The position numbers and the translations under genes were made by a program. This document shows, piece by piece, positions 34,426 to 43,581 of a DNA stretch of 64,000 bases; positions within the stretch are counted from its first letter, which is position 1, and each line of letters begins with the position of its first letter. Under the pieces are notes generated by a model. The model did no database searches. It saw only the letters and a program-made list of their open reading frames with translations, and had not been told where the DNA came from. Source of the stretch: Bacteroidales bacterium (lineage in GTDB: Bacteria; Bacteroidota; Bacteroidia; Bacteroidales; F082); NCBI GenBank assembly GCA_017537965.1, contig JAFYJV010000016.1, positions 57,392-121,391 on the forward strand, given 5' to 3'.

Positions 34426-35568
34426 TCAGTACTCCTTTTCTGGTATTCTCTTTGAGGCATAGTTAAACGGTATTTTCTCTTGCTCCAGTCGGTAATTCTT
34501 CTCTTTGAGAAATTTAAACATCTCATTCTCTTCTCTGGTTAGGCATAGTTCCTTTTCAACATTCGTCTCTGAGCCTTTATCTCCTTCAAAGTATTTGTCA
34601 AAGGTTGCTCTGTCCATCAAGAAACTTTCAACCTGATTGAAATGAGATCTAATCTCAGAAAGAATCTGGAAACCATGTGCATCCAAATCACCCCAGTAAA
34701 AGATTCTTTTCTTTTTCATCCATTCCACATCTTTCATGATATCTACACCAAACCCATGCCCCCAAACTACAATGCTGTTAGCTATGCTTGGGAATGTCAA
34801 CATATTCATTTTGTTTTCGACAATATATACTGTACGAATCGGTAAGTTGAGAAGTTGGAATTGATTGATCGGGATGCTTAAATCTTCTGCTCCATCAAAG
34901 CACTGTTGGCATATTGAATTGTCAAGTATTCTAAAACGCACCAATGGCTCATCGTATCTGAGATTAAACCTGCGTTCAAATGTCTTTACTTCAACATTGA
35001 TATGCTCGGCAATAATGATATCTAACAATTCTCGAATAATACCCTTATTTTTCTCAATGAATTTGGTGTGTATCGTTATTGGCAATTCACGGATATAAAG
35101 ATGAGGTTTCGGATTGCTCTTGAAATATTCGCACACCTTTAGCAAATCTTCCCATAAATCATGATTATCTATCACTTTACCAGGATACCTGCAAATCCAT
35201 TCTTTCAGCTCTGGAAATAACGAAAGAATCATTTCTAAATCCTTTCGAAAGAAGGCCGTATCCTGACCTTTCCCGATGAATCTTAGATAGTCTTGTTCTG
35301 TTTCAAAACTAATTGACATAGGTATATCTTGTTTCCCAAGAGTCCTCGTCCTTACATTTTGATAAACTAACGAATATCCAAACCCTTTCTTTTCTTTTGA
35401 GTAGGCCATCAAATCCGTCAGTTCTTTCTCAAATAGAACAGAATTATTATTCGGTTTTTTGTTGCCGGCAATAATTATCGGGCAGAATGATTCTCCCGAA
35501 ACAATGCTTTGCAAATAAGAGACATACTTATTCTCTGCTTTTTTCTTTATTTCAGCTGGTGTAATCAT
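34426..35568 (-). CDS. jetD: Wadjet defence system protein JetD (TOPRIM-fold nuclease)
   Basis: About 380 residues from the ATG at 35568 (35586 also possible). The C-terminal half has a TOPRIM fold: the Glu in YIVENKMNMLTFP, the DxD in YWGDLDAHGFQIL, and GHGFGVDIM between them. This is the DUF2220/JetD signature. In studied Wadjet systems JetD cuts closed circular DNA after the JetABC motor has extruded the plasmid loop. The gene overlaps jetC by 17 bases with the chosen start. It is the last gene of the operon. Confidence 0.92.
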   Translation of the reverse strand: MITPAEIKKKAENKYVSYLQSIVSGESFCPIIIAGNKKPNNNSVLFEKELTDLMAYSKEKKGFGYSLVYQNVRTRTLGKQDIPMSISFETEQDYLRFIGKGQDTAFFRKDLEMILSLFPELKEWICRYPGKVIDNHDLWEDLLKVCEYFKSNPKPHLYIRELPITIHTKFIEKNKGIIRELLDIIIAEHINVEVKTFERRFNLRYDEPLVRFRILDNSICQQCFDGAEDLSIPINQFQLLNLPIRTVYIVENKMNMLTFPSIANSIVVWGHGFGVDIMKDVEWMKKKRIFYWGDLDAHGFQILSEIRSHFNQVESFLMDRATFDKYFEGDKGSETNVEKELCLTREENEMFKFLKEKNYRLEQEKIPFNYASKRIPEKEY

Positions 35569-38500
35569 TGCCTTGATACTTTTCACGTTCTTCCTTAAAT
35601 ACTTCTATCGGCATATCAAATAGTCGCGATTCATTTCCATTGCGTTCCACGTAGTGAACAAACGATATGTCATTTTCTACAATATGGATATTGTCGCTTG
35701 GGGTAACCACCAACAACTGTAGGTTCAATTGTTTGCATAGTGATATCAGGTATCTCGCTTTGTCTTCATCTTGGGCTTTGAAGGCCTCATCAATGGCGAT
35801 GAATCTCAAAGATTTTGCCTGTAAACCGTCTTTGGTAAGTCCAAACTGATAGGCAATGGCTGAACCTAAAATAGTGTATGTCAACTGGGCTTTTTCTCCA
35901 CCAGACAGCTGCCCCATACTCTCGTAAGTCTTGAACTTCTGATCTGTTTCTTTATAAAACTCCTCCGCCTTATATGAATACCAACTCCTGACATCCATTA
36001 CCTTCTTTCTCCATTGCTCATTTTTCAGAAGGTTCATCAAAGGCTGGATTTTATTCTCAAAATGAGTTCGCTTTCCGTCAATTGTTGCGTTGATTTCGTG
36101 GATATTAGGAATTGCATCCTCCAACACACGCCTAAAGTCTGCTATTTCGGTATTAATCCTTTTCGAGTTAACCAACTGGATATACGTGGTCGGTGTCGAA
36201 CTAAAATCTATCGCATAAAGCGACTGGTTAAGCATCTGAATGGTGTCTCTTATTGACTTTTCCCAGTTATTGAAGAACATTCTGAAGTCAGAAACTTTGT
36301 TGATGACTGTCTCTTGCAGATATTCATCAAACTTCTTCTCGTGCCTAACCAAGTCCTCGTTCTGCAACCGCTCATAGAGCTTTTGATATTCACTGATTAA
36401 GTTAATACTGCTTGCCTCCGGCAAAGCGTGTACATCAGAACGCCAGTCTTTGAACTTCTGAGTAATCTCTTCTGATGGATTCTTAAACCTTCTTATCAAA
36501 TCAGCCGCTTCGCTTTCCAATCTCATTTTTGCTGTTGTTTTATTCTCTTTCTGTTTGCTGATTTCAGATTGGAAAGTGGTCTTTCTGGATTCGATTGATT
36601 CATAATCGACATCTAATACTTGGCGATTATGTTCCTCAAAATAACTGGTGTCAATAATTCCACATGCATTTATTACAGGTGTATTATCCGATAATCTCTT
36701 TCTTGCTTCAACTAAATCCACCTGTTCTATTCGATAAACTTCCTGGTCCTTAGCTTTAATTGTTACGTTTTCTAATGTGTCTAATGCTTTTTTAACACCA
36801 TTTAGTTGTTCTTCTAATGCTTTAACCTTATCATTAGCGGCCTCTAACTCTTTCCTCTTCTCCTCTTTTTCTTGGATTGCATAAGCCGTTTCTTCCCAGT
36901 TTATCTCTTCGTACTTCGTAAACTTCTCAAATATGTCATGAAAACAAAGTCTTCGTGCATCTATGGTCTTGGACTCTGCCTCAATTCTTCGGATATCATC
37001 TTTGTTTTGTTTTTGCTGTTCTTGTAAATCCTTTACTATGTTACGAATAGCGGTAATTTTCTCCTTATTATCCCATCCGAGGACATAGTTCTCCCTATTG
37101 TTTGTGTGGGGGCGGTCATCTTTCTCATGCTTATTATGTGCCGACTTGATTAGACCCTTAATAGTTACGGCATTCTCTTTGTAACGATAGAAATCGTCCA
37201 AATCAGTTACGCAGGCGTAATTATAATGGTCATTTATTGCGTCTTCAACCCAACCAGCGTATGGGCTCTTTGTGTTAAACTCCAGTTTATTAAGCAGACA
37301 ATTATTGGGAGGTATTTGGAATCCCCTCAAAGAAGATGTTCCCTCATAGCGATGGTATACAATTCTTCCTCGCAAATTATGAGAGTTCACAAATTCACTG
37401 ACAGCTTTATAATACTTTTCAGGCACAATAAGACGGAGTCCAAAATTGTGCAAAATCTTCTCTATAGAATTTTCCCATTCCTTTTCTTCATCTTTAACGC
37501 GAATTAGTTCTCCCACAAAGGGTATCTCACTTGCTGTCGCTCCAACCTCTGCCAATATCTCCTCGCGTATTTCTGCTTCACGACCAGATATGTTGTTTTT
37601 ATTCTTTTGCAAAATTTGTAGCGTCTTGATATTCTCTTCAATATCCTCCTTCAACTTGTCCGCTTTGTTTTTTGCTAAGCGCAATTCTTCATTCTTTGCA
37701 TCTAGGTCTGATTGGCACCTGCCTTTTTCAACACGTGCTGTCTCGCGATTCTCAATAAAAAACTGTTCTGTTGGATTCTCCACAAGTCCAACCTCAACAA
37801 CTTTTTTGTTATAATCGTTGAGTTTGGATTGGCGAGTTTGCTTTGTGCTGTTTAAACCTCTAATCTCTTTTTCGAGATCTTTAATCTGTCTTCCAACATC
37901 GTCGTTTTCAATAGACAAAGACAAGTCTCGCTCTCGTTGCTTAAGCTGCTCTTTTTCCTCTTCCAATCTTGCAAGTTCATCATTTAGCCTAGCCACCTTT
38001 TCATTCAGATCTGCAATCTTTGAATTTGCCAACTCAACATTCTTCTTCGCAAACCAATACACGGCCAACTCTCGTGTATTATTTAACTCATCAAGAGCCT
38101 TGGCTATTTTTTCAAGATTCCTTGCTTTTTCGTCAATCGGTTGCAACTGCGCTATTTGCTCTTTGACTTTTTCGATAGTGATCTTCGCCTCCATCAACGT
38201 GGCAAAACTCTCGCTTAGGTGAATGTATTCGCTTTCTGCATCACGCTGTTCCAACATATTGTTGCGAATGAATTCATCCAAATCATTCAGCACTTTAACA
38301 CCCACAATCTGATTGAATAGCGTGAGCGCCTTGTCCGAACGTAATCCAAATGCATTGATAATTCTATCCTTATAATCCTTGATAGTGTCATAGAACTCTA
38401 TTTGTTTTTGGGGCACATTGGTATTGTAACGCTTCTCTAATGACTTTTTCCAGTCCCCTTTACTGCCATTAAACCCTGAAAAATCTTCTTTAATGGATAA

Positions 38501-38968
38501 TTGCTTTAACGAGAATCCATACGAGCATTTTAACTCACCATTTACAAACCATCGGATCTGAAAGAGCGTTATAACATTATCGTGGTTATTGACGAACGAG
38601 GCTAACAAGACAGAGTAGGTCTTTTTATCACGCAGTTGCTGCATTTTGGTGGCTGCCTCTCCTTCTGCTTGAATGTTGCCATAGTTACCTAGAACATAAG
38701 TTTCCTCGGTTCTGTCTCCCTTCCGTTCATTGCCTGACGATTGGTTATAGAACCTGTCTTTCTTTGCTGGAACAAGCAGCGTTAATAAAGCATCAATTAA
38801 AGTGCTCTTGCCAGACGCATTGGCTCCAGTTAACAGCGAGTTGTTACCTCTTGGAGCAATTCGATAAATCCTATTGTTGAATGTGCCCCAGTTGAATATT
38901 TCCATATAACTCAACCGATAGCCAGCAGTTCCGGCATTGGTTGTAAACAAATCATATTGTTCCAGCAT
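35552..38968 (-). CDS. jetC: Wadjet defence system protein JetC (SMC-like ATPase)
   Basis: About 1138 residues from the ATG at 38968; the longer frame reads through jetB. Walker A is GANASGKST (48-56), the ABC signature LSGGEKAQL starts at residue 1021, and Walker B with AIDEAFKAQDEDKARYL follows near 1060. Between them are two long coiled-coil arms around a hinge (about 450-750), the MukB/SMC layout. JetC is the loop-extruding motor that forms a complex with JetA (kleisin) and JetB (KITE). The tight overlaps with jetB and jetD show one translational unit. The region is AT-rich compared with the flanking metabolic genes. Confidence 0.95.
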   Translation of the reverse strand: MLEQYDLFTTNAGTAGYRLSYMEIFNWGTFNNRIYRIAPRGNNSLLTGANASGKSTLIDALLTLLVPAKKDRFYNQSSGNERKGDRTEETYVLGNYGNIQAEGEAATKMQQLRDKKTYSVLLASFVNNHDNVITLFQIRWFVNGELKCSYGFSLKQLSIKEDFSGFNGSKGDWKKSLEKRYNTNVPQKQIEFYDTIKDYKDRIINAFGLRSDKALTLFNQIVGVKVLNDLDEFIRNNMLEQRDAESEYIHLSESFATLMEAKITIEKVKEQIAQLQPIDEKARNLEKIAKALDELNNTRELAVYWFAKKNVELANSKIADLNEKVARLNDELARLEEEKEQLKQRERDLSLSIENDDVGRQIKDLEKEIRGLNSTKQTRQSKLNDYNKKVVEVGLVENPTEQFFIENRETARVEKGRCQSDLDAKNEELRLAKNKADKLKEDIEENIKTLQILQKNKNNISGREAEIREEILAEVGATASEIPFVGELIRVKDEEKEWENSIEKILHNFGLRLIVPEKYYKAVSEFVNSHNLRGRIVYHRYEGTSSLRGFQIPPNNCLLNKLEFNTKSPYAGWVEDAINDHYNYACVTDLDDFYRYKENAVTIKGLIKSAHNKHEKDDRPHTNNRENYVLGWDNKEKITAIRNIVKDLQEQQKQNKDDIRRIEAESKTIDARRLCFHDIFEKFTKYEEINWEETAYAIQEKEEKRKELEAANDKVKALEEQLNGVKKALDTLENVTIKAKDQEVYRIEQVDLVEARKRLSDNTPVINACGIIDTSYFEEHNRQVLDVDYESIESRKTTFQSEISKQKENKTTAKMRLESEAADLIRRFKNPSEEITQKFKDWRSDVHALPEASSINLISEYQKLYERLQNEDLVRHEKKFDEYLQETVINKVSDFRMFFNNWEKSIRDTIQMLNQSLYAIDFSSTPTTYIQLVNSKRINTEIADFRRVLEDAIPNIHEINATIDGKRTHFENKIQPLMNLLKNEQWRKKVMDVRSWYSYKAEEFYKETDQKFKTYESMGQLSGGEKAQLTYTILGSAIAYQFGLTKDGLQAKSLRFIAIDEAFKAQDEDKARYLISLCKQLNLQLLVVTPSDNIHIVENDISFVHYVERNGNESRLFDMPIEVFKEEREKYQGNDYTS

Positions 38969-39521
38969 ACTCTTCCAATTTTTTCTTGAATGCATCCAAA
39001 TCCTCAAGCGTAACTTTCTCTTTGATAATGCGGTGTATTTTGTATCGCACTTCATCGTTGTTTCGCTTGACTTCTTTTAGAAATCCCAATTCGGCAACTC
39101 TCTGTATATATGTATCCAAGTCCTTTTCCAGCTTTACTTTATTGTAATTCTGAGGCAAAAACAATCGGACTTCATCCTTTATCTCATTACTCGTAATAAT
39201 CCTATCTGTCGATTGTGTTTCAACTGGGTTATTGTCATAATCTTCCAGAATCTGACGCAGAACAATCACTACGATTGACACCTCGAATCCTAATTGCCGT
39301 CTGGATACCAAATTCAATGTGGTGTCATCATCAAATACTATCTGTTTTACAAAAGCGAAACCCTCGTCTTTTTTCAGAATCAGCTCCAGCCCAATAACCG
39401 CCAGATAGTCTTGAATCTCTACTTGGTAGTTTATGATATCCTCCCATACAGGCGAGCCTTTTTCAACCGTCTTTTTTAATAGGAGTATTATCGCTTTAGA
39501 ATATGGTTTTTGCTCGTTCAT
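38952..39521 (-). CDS. jetB: Wadjet defence system protein JetB (DUF4194, KITE subunit)
   Basis: 189 residues with the DUF4194 pattern: a winged-helix layout with VWEDIINYQVEIQDYLAVIG near the N-terminus and RVAELGFLKEVKRNNDEVRYKI in the C-terminal half. It is related to MukE-like KITE proteins that bridge kleisin and DNA in condensin-like complexes. It starts within the end of jetA (four-base ATGA overlap) and overlaps jetC by 17 bases. Confidence 0.9.
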   Translation of the reverse strand: MNEQKPYSKAIILLLKKTVEKGSPVWEDIINYQVEIQDYLAVIGLELILKKDEGFAFVKQIVFDDDTTLNLVSRRQLGFEVSIVVIVLRQILEDYDNNPVETQSTDRIITSNEIKDEVRLFLPQNYNKVKLEKDLDTYIQRVAELGFLKEVKRNNDEVRYKIHRIIKEKVTLEDLDAFKKKLEEYAGTI

Positions 39522-40975
39522 ATTGATATGATGATTTCTGGAATTCGTATACGTTTGTTATTCTGATAGTCAAACACAATGGCTTGACTCTTGTCTTCAT
39601 TGATTGACTTATGTGGGAATTGACCTAATGCGCCAAAATATGCGAATAATTCCGGAAGTCCTTGCTGTAATGGGAATTGCTCGATGACATCTGATAGAGT
39701 TATTTGGCTTTTGCCTTCCATAACCTCTCTAATGTTCCTCTCAAGTTTCTTACGGTCAATATATAAATTACCAAACACCTTGCCCAACTCACCAAATTCT
39801 TCAATTGAAAGAGCCTCTAAATCTGGCTTAAAATCATATTCAGTATTCTCACTTTGCTCAAAGGTTATTTTTCTGTCAAATGGGATGTTTATCTCCATTC
39901 CGTCATCAACTTCCAATGACAAATCCGGCTTTCGACCTTTTTTGGAAATTTCGATGAGGGTGTTCTTGATTTCTTGTACGATACGCTTGGACGTGTCCGC
40001 TTTCGACATCTCATTTTCACGAATGATACGGCTCAGCTTGTCTGCCATCTTATCGTTAGTCTGATATACCTTACGACCTGATTCATATAGGTATTCTACC
40101 ATATTCTGTAAGAATGTATCACCACTGTTGATGTTCTTTTCCTTTAGTGTCTGGAAAAGTTCTGTAATCAATGTGTCTAACTCTGATTGCATTTCGCGGG
40201 CCAAGAGAAACTCCCAAAACGCATAAAAGCTCTTGCCTTGAGAACTTGATTTCAATTCATCCAAAGCGTCAAAGGTGTATTGCAGAATGCCTCCTTTGTT
40301 TAATGAAGGATCAATCTGTTTTTGATATATCTCTTTGATAATCGTCTTGAAATTATCATCCACATCTTTAAAATCGGTCAATAGTTCTTTTGCCAGCTTG
40401 TTTATCTGTTGGAATCTGGGCACAATCTCATATTCCTCAAACACCTTTACATCCTCGCCCATCTGTAACTGCTGAATCTGATGCTCTATTTCCATTTTCT
40501 TATCTTCCAACAGTTGCAAACGTTTCTCTCTATCCTCATTGGTGTATTCAACCAATTCTTTCAGTTGATTAATAATCGACCTAAACTTCGATTCGGTTCC
40601 AATATATTCCTCTTGCTTTAAACCGGACAACCAGTCAATCACCTTGCTTGAATGCGAAGACAACTCATAATAAATCTCTCCATCTTCGTTCCTGTAATTT
40701 GTCAGGAAACCGCTATCAGTCCACTTTTTGATGTACTTAATTGCCTTCTCTTCGAATGTATCTGTAAAGAATATTTCGTTCTCTTCATCCACTTCAATCC
40801 CATGGTTATTCAGGTATTCAGCCAACTGGCTATGGATATTCTCGTGTGAAATGGCAGTAACGTCATCAAAGACTTCCGTCAAGAATTCAATAATGATATT
40901 ACAACTCCTTGCCCGCAATAAAGTAACACTTGGAGAATTGTTTAGAATTTCTAGTATTTGACTTTGTTTTGTCAT
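39518..40975 (-). CDS. jetA: Wadjet defence system protein JetA (DUF3375, kleisin subunit)
   Basis: 485 residues. The N-terminal winged helix (LLRARSCNIIIEFLTEVFDD), long helical central part, and C-terminal DVIEQFPLQQGLPELFAYFG block are characteristic of DUF3375/JetA, the MukF-like kleisin of type I Wadjet. It links the JetC heads and carries JetB. It is the first gene of the four-gene operon; a minus-strand -7 element lies just upstream. The order A-B-C-D matches the described type I systems. Confidence 0.92.
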   Translation of the reverse strand: MTKQSQILEILNNSPSVTLLRARSCNIIIEFLTEVFDDVTAISHENIHSQLAEYLNNHGIEVDEENEIFFTDTFEEKAIKYIKKWTDSGFLTNYRNEDGEIYYELSSHSSKVIDWLSGLKQEEYIGTESKFRSIINQLKELVEYTNEDREKRLQLLEDKKMEIEHQIQQLQMGEDVKVFEEYEIVPRFQQINKLAKELLTDFKDVDDNFKTIIKEIYQKQIDPSLNKGGILQYTFDALDELKSSSQGKSFYAFWEFLLAREMQSELDTLITELFQTLKEKNINSGDTFLQNMVEYLYESGRKVYQTNDKMADKLSRIIRENEMSKADTSKRIVQEIKNTLIEISKKGRKPDLSLEVDDGMEINIPFDRKITFEQSENTEYDFKPDLEALSIEEFGELGKVFGNLYIDRKKLERNIREVMEGKSQITLSDVIEQFPLQQGLPELFAYFGALGQFPHKSINEDKSQAIVFDYQNNKRIRIPEIIISI

Positions 40976-40994
40976 TCAAGATTTACTGAGATTG

Positions 40995-41002
40995 CAAATA
41001 TA
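40995..41002 (-). promoter_or_regulatory. -7 promoter element of the jetABCD operon
   Basis: Plus strand CAAATATA, that is TATATTTG on the coding strand, a TAnnTTTG match 20 bases before the jetA start. I see no clear -33 TTG at normal spacing, which may mean weak or activated expression. Confidence 0.5.
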
Positions 41003-41131
41003 CTAACTTTTCATTCCAGCATTATTCATCGTACTCAAAAAACACCTTAATCATAAAGTCTCTAATCCTTTTTCTCACAATCCTGTTTTCCATTTCTTTC
41101 CTCTCAATTACCCTCATCATCCATTTTTCCC

Positions 41132-41139
41132 TATCTTTG
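41132..41139 (+). promoter_or_regulatory. -7 promoter element of the DIP1984 family gene
   Basis: TATCTTTG, 20 bases before the start codon. It is divergent from the jetA promoter about 130 bases away. Confidence 0.55.
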
Positions 41140-41159
41140 TCCCTAAATTCCACCCACTA

Positions 41160-41615
41160 ATGAAACTCGCAGAAGCATTAAGCATCAGGAAAGACCTGCA
41201 GAAGCGCATCCAACAGCTGGGACAGCGCATACAGAACAACGTGAAAGTGCAGGAGGGCGACGCGCCTTCGGAAGAACCCATGGAGCTGATGAAGGAACTC
41301 GACGCCTGCCTGACACAACTGGAAGACCTCATCTGGCGCATCAACGCCACCAACATGCAGACCAAGAACGCCGAAGGCGTCACCCTCACCCAACTCATGG
41401 CCCGCAAGGACGTGCTGACCATGCGCGTCGGCAACCTGCGCAACATCTTCGAGACCGCCTCGGCGGGACAGGATCGCTACTCGCGCTCGGAGATCAAGAC
41501 TGTGACCGTGGTCGACGTGAAAGCCATCGGCAAACAGGCGGACGAATGCTCCGCCCAGCTGCGCCAACTCGACATGGAGATCCAAGCGCTGAACTTCCAG
41601 ACGGAGCTGGTCTGA
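41160..41615 (+). CDS. DIP1984 family protein
   Basis: 151 residues, nearly all helical, with KLAEALSIRKDLQKRIQQL at the start, LMKELDACLTQLEDLIWRIN in the middle and DRYSRSEIK followed by KTVTVVDVKAIGKQAD. These are the hallmarks of the DIP1984 family, earlier called septicolysin-like. The fold is a coiled-coil or four-helix bundle; no activity is established. The family turns up in accessory regions. Here it is divergent to the Wadjet operon and GC-richer than it, so it need not share that origin. Confidence 0.85.
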   Translation: MKLAEALSIRKDLQKRIQQLGQRIQNNVKVQEGDAPSEEPMELMKELDACLTQLEDLIWRINATNMQTKNAEGVTLTQLMARKDVLTMRVGNLRNIFETASAGQDRYSRSEIKTVTVVDVKAIGKQADECSAQLRQLDMEIQALNFQTELV

Positions 41616-41621
41616 ACCCAT

Positions 41622-41793
41622 AGGCATCCGCATCCGTAGGGCGAACCGAACCCCCACACTGACCGTTGCCCGGAGCCGACAACACCCGTTCACGATGAAC
41701 CGCACGGCGCAGGCTCAGCACGTTGTCATTCGAATGCACGGCTTAGGCCGCACGGCGCACTACCTACCGGTTGACTATGGGTGTCGGATGCCT
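41622..41793. other. non-coding region bounded by a short inverted repeat
   Basis: No supported gene lies between 41616 and about 41964. AGGCATCCG at 41622-41630 and CGGATGCCT at 41785-41793 are exact inverted copies. The stretch between has two copies of CCGCACGGCGCA (about 41698 and 41751). It is GC-rich and could fold as RNA; I cannot name it. Confidence 0.35.
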
Positions 41794-41822
41794 TACTTTT
41801 TTTCGGTGGTCCAAACGAAAAA

Positions 41823-41878
41823 CGCAGCCATAGATCCCAAAACGCCCCACATGCCCACGTAGGGATGACATGGCTGCG
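41823..41878. repeat. long hairpin upstream of the truncated AlbA_2 gene
   Basis: CGCAGCCAT (41823-41831) and ATGGCTGCG (41870-41878) are exact complements. An inner ATCCC (41834-41838) and GGGAT (41862-41866) extend the stem after a small internal loop. It lies about 85 bases before the point where AlbA_2-like coding sequence begins. Confidence 0.75.
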
Positions 41879-41964
41879 CTCAAGGATCTGACGCTTGTGC
41901 TTCTGTTGGCATAAATTTACACGTTTAAATTAGTTATTTCGGCTTTGCTATGGGAATTTTTTAG

Positions 41965-43476
41965 TTAGATGCATATCCACACGAGGTTATCGGCACCAGG
42001 CAGAATGAAAATGCCCTTGGCGATTTGGAAGGCAATATCTATAGAGACTTGGGCATCCGCACAGAGGTGTATGAGCTGTATGAGGATGAGGTAAACAAGA
42101 CTGGTCGTGTCGTGGTCATCGAAGTGCCTTCAAGACCGACTGGCAAGGCGTTCAGGTTTGAGGACGTGCCACTGATGAGGGTTGGTGAAGACTTGCATCC
42201 GATGGATGACAAGACCTATCTTTCCATCATTCAGGAGTCGGAACCTGACTTTTCGGAGCAAATCTGCGAGGGTGCCACATTCAAGGATTTAGACACCAAT
42301 GCCATCAAGGTGATGAAGGAGAAGTATGCCAAGAGGCAGAACAATCCTTCTTTCGTCTCGCTTGATGACAGACAGGCATTGAACGACCTGAAGTTCATCG
42401 ATGGCGACCGCGTGACCAACGCTGCCGTGCTTCTGGTTGGCAAGGAGACGTTCATCAACAAACGGTTCCCACAGGCCAAAGTGATGCTGGAATATAGGAA
42501 CACCGAGCCACAAATCCATTTCGACAACCGCTTTGAGTTTGGCCAGCCATTTTTCATCCTAATAGACAAACTCTGGGATGCCATCAACCTGCGTAATGGC
42601 TCGGTTCCCATCCGGGAAGGCTCCTATATTTTCGGCATTCCGTTCTTCAATGAGGATGTCATCAGAGAGGTGGCAAATAACGCCTTTGCGCACAGAAACT
42701 ATAGGATTAACAGCGAAATCGTAGTCAAGCAATATCCGATGAAACTGGTCATCATCAATGCGGGCGGGTTCCCCAAGGGTGTGACCATCGACAATCTACT
42801 GACAACACCCAGTATCCCACGCAATAGGTTGCTGGCTGACATTCTGGCCAAGACCGGTGTCGTGGAGCGCTCCGGCCAAGGCATAGACAAGATTTTCTTG
42901 AACACGCTTTCGGAGGGCAAGCCTGAACCTGACTATTCAGAAAGCGACGACTTCAATGTGACGGCCATACTGTCGGCGAATGTGAAGGACAAGGCTTTTG
43001 CCATGTTTGTGCAAGGCATCCAGCAGTCGTTGCCTGAGGATAAGAAACTGACCGTGTTTGACGTGATGACGCTTTGCGAAGTCCGAGACGGCAAGAAACC
43101 TCTTTCCAACAAACTGATCGCCCACAAGCTGGAACAAATAGGATTCTTGGAGAAGCGGGGCAAGACGAATGCTGTCCATTATATCCTGCCAAGACGCTAC
43201 TACGAGCTGGCTGGCGACACGGCGGCCTACTCGTTAGCGACGGACTGGGACATCGATCAGGTGTGGGCGGTGATTAAGCCGTTCTTGCAGAAGTATGGGA
43301 AGGCAAAGCGGGCGGACTTGGATAAGGTTGTAGGAAACCATATTTCAGAGAAACAGATGCGGAGGTGTCTTGATGAGCTCAGAGAGAAAGGCTTAGTTGT
43401 GACAGAGGGGAAAAGGAATTACATGTATTACATGATTGGAAAGGGCGAAGAAAAGGGCGAAGAAAATAGCAAATAA
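41965..43476 (+). pseudogene. AlbA_2-type ATP-binding / putative transcriptional regulator gene, 5'-truncated
   Basis: The open frame starts after an in-frame TAG at 41962 and encodes about 503 residues beginning DAYPHEVIGTRQNENALG. Relatives of this divergent AAA/AlbA_2 family normally have another 55-65 residues containing the first AlbA strands (GExxxxEFK), which are missing here. No ATG stands at a sensible place; the nearest candidates are a TTG at 42025 or an ATG near 42174, inside the domain. Downstream parts are intact: NNAFAHRNYR, INAGGFPKGVTIDNLL, ERSGQGIDKIF, then two winged-helix regions and a Lys/Glu-rich end. It is probably a deletion-derived pseudogene, though a shortened product from a non-ATG start is possible. 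Confidence 0.7.
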
Positions 43477-43549
43477 CAGCTTTTTTAAGGATTCAATTGG
43501 GTGTAATCAATTGAATTTCAGCATTATTGAAAGGGCGAAGAAAAGGGCG
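43439..43549. repeat. 21-base direct repeat at the 3' end of the AlbA_2 gene
   Basis: GAAAGGGCGAAGAAAAGGGC plus G occurs at 43439-43459, inside the gene, and again at 43529-43549, after the stop. Between them is an inverted repeat, ATTCAATTG with CAATTGAAT (43491-43516). It looks like a local duplication, perhaps a footprint of an excised element. Confidence 0.75.
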
Positions 43550-43581
43550 GATAGAGTTGTCTAGAGGTGGAGGGGGAATAT

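Noticed and set aside
34263-34526. Minus-strand frame of 87 residues between fic and jetD
   Set aside because: It overlaps the end of jetD and has no recognisable domain.
38969-39055. Longer start for jetC
   Set aside because: The extra residues come from the jetB coding region in another frame and do not fit JetC; the ATG at 38968 gives a typical start close to the ATP-binding core.
41616-41964. tRNA or known riboswitch
   Set aside because: The region is structured but has no cloverleaf, no TTCGAAT-like arm, and no riboswitch core that I recognise.
43439-43549. Possible CRISPR array
   Set aside because: Only two copies of a short repeat with no spacer series and no cas genes in the window.
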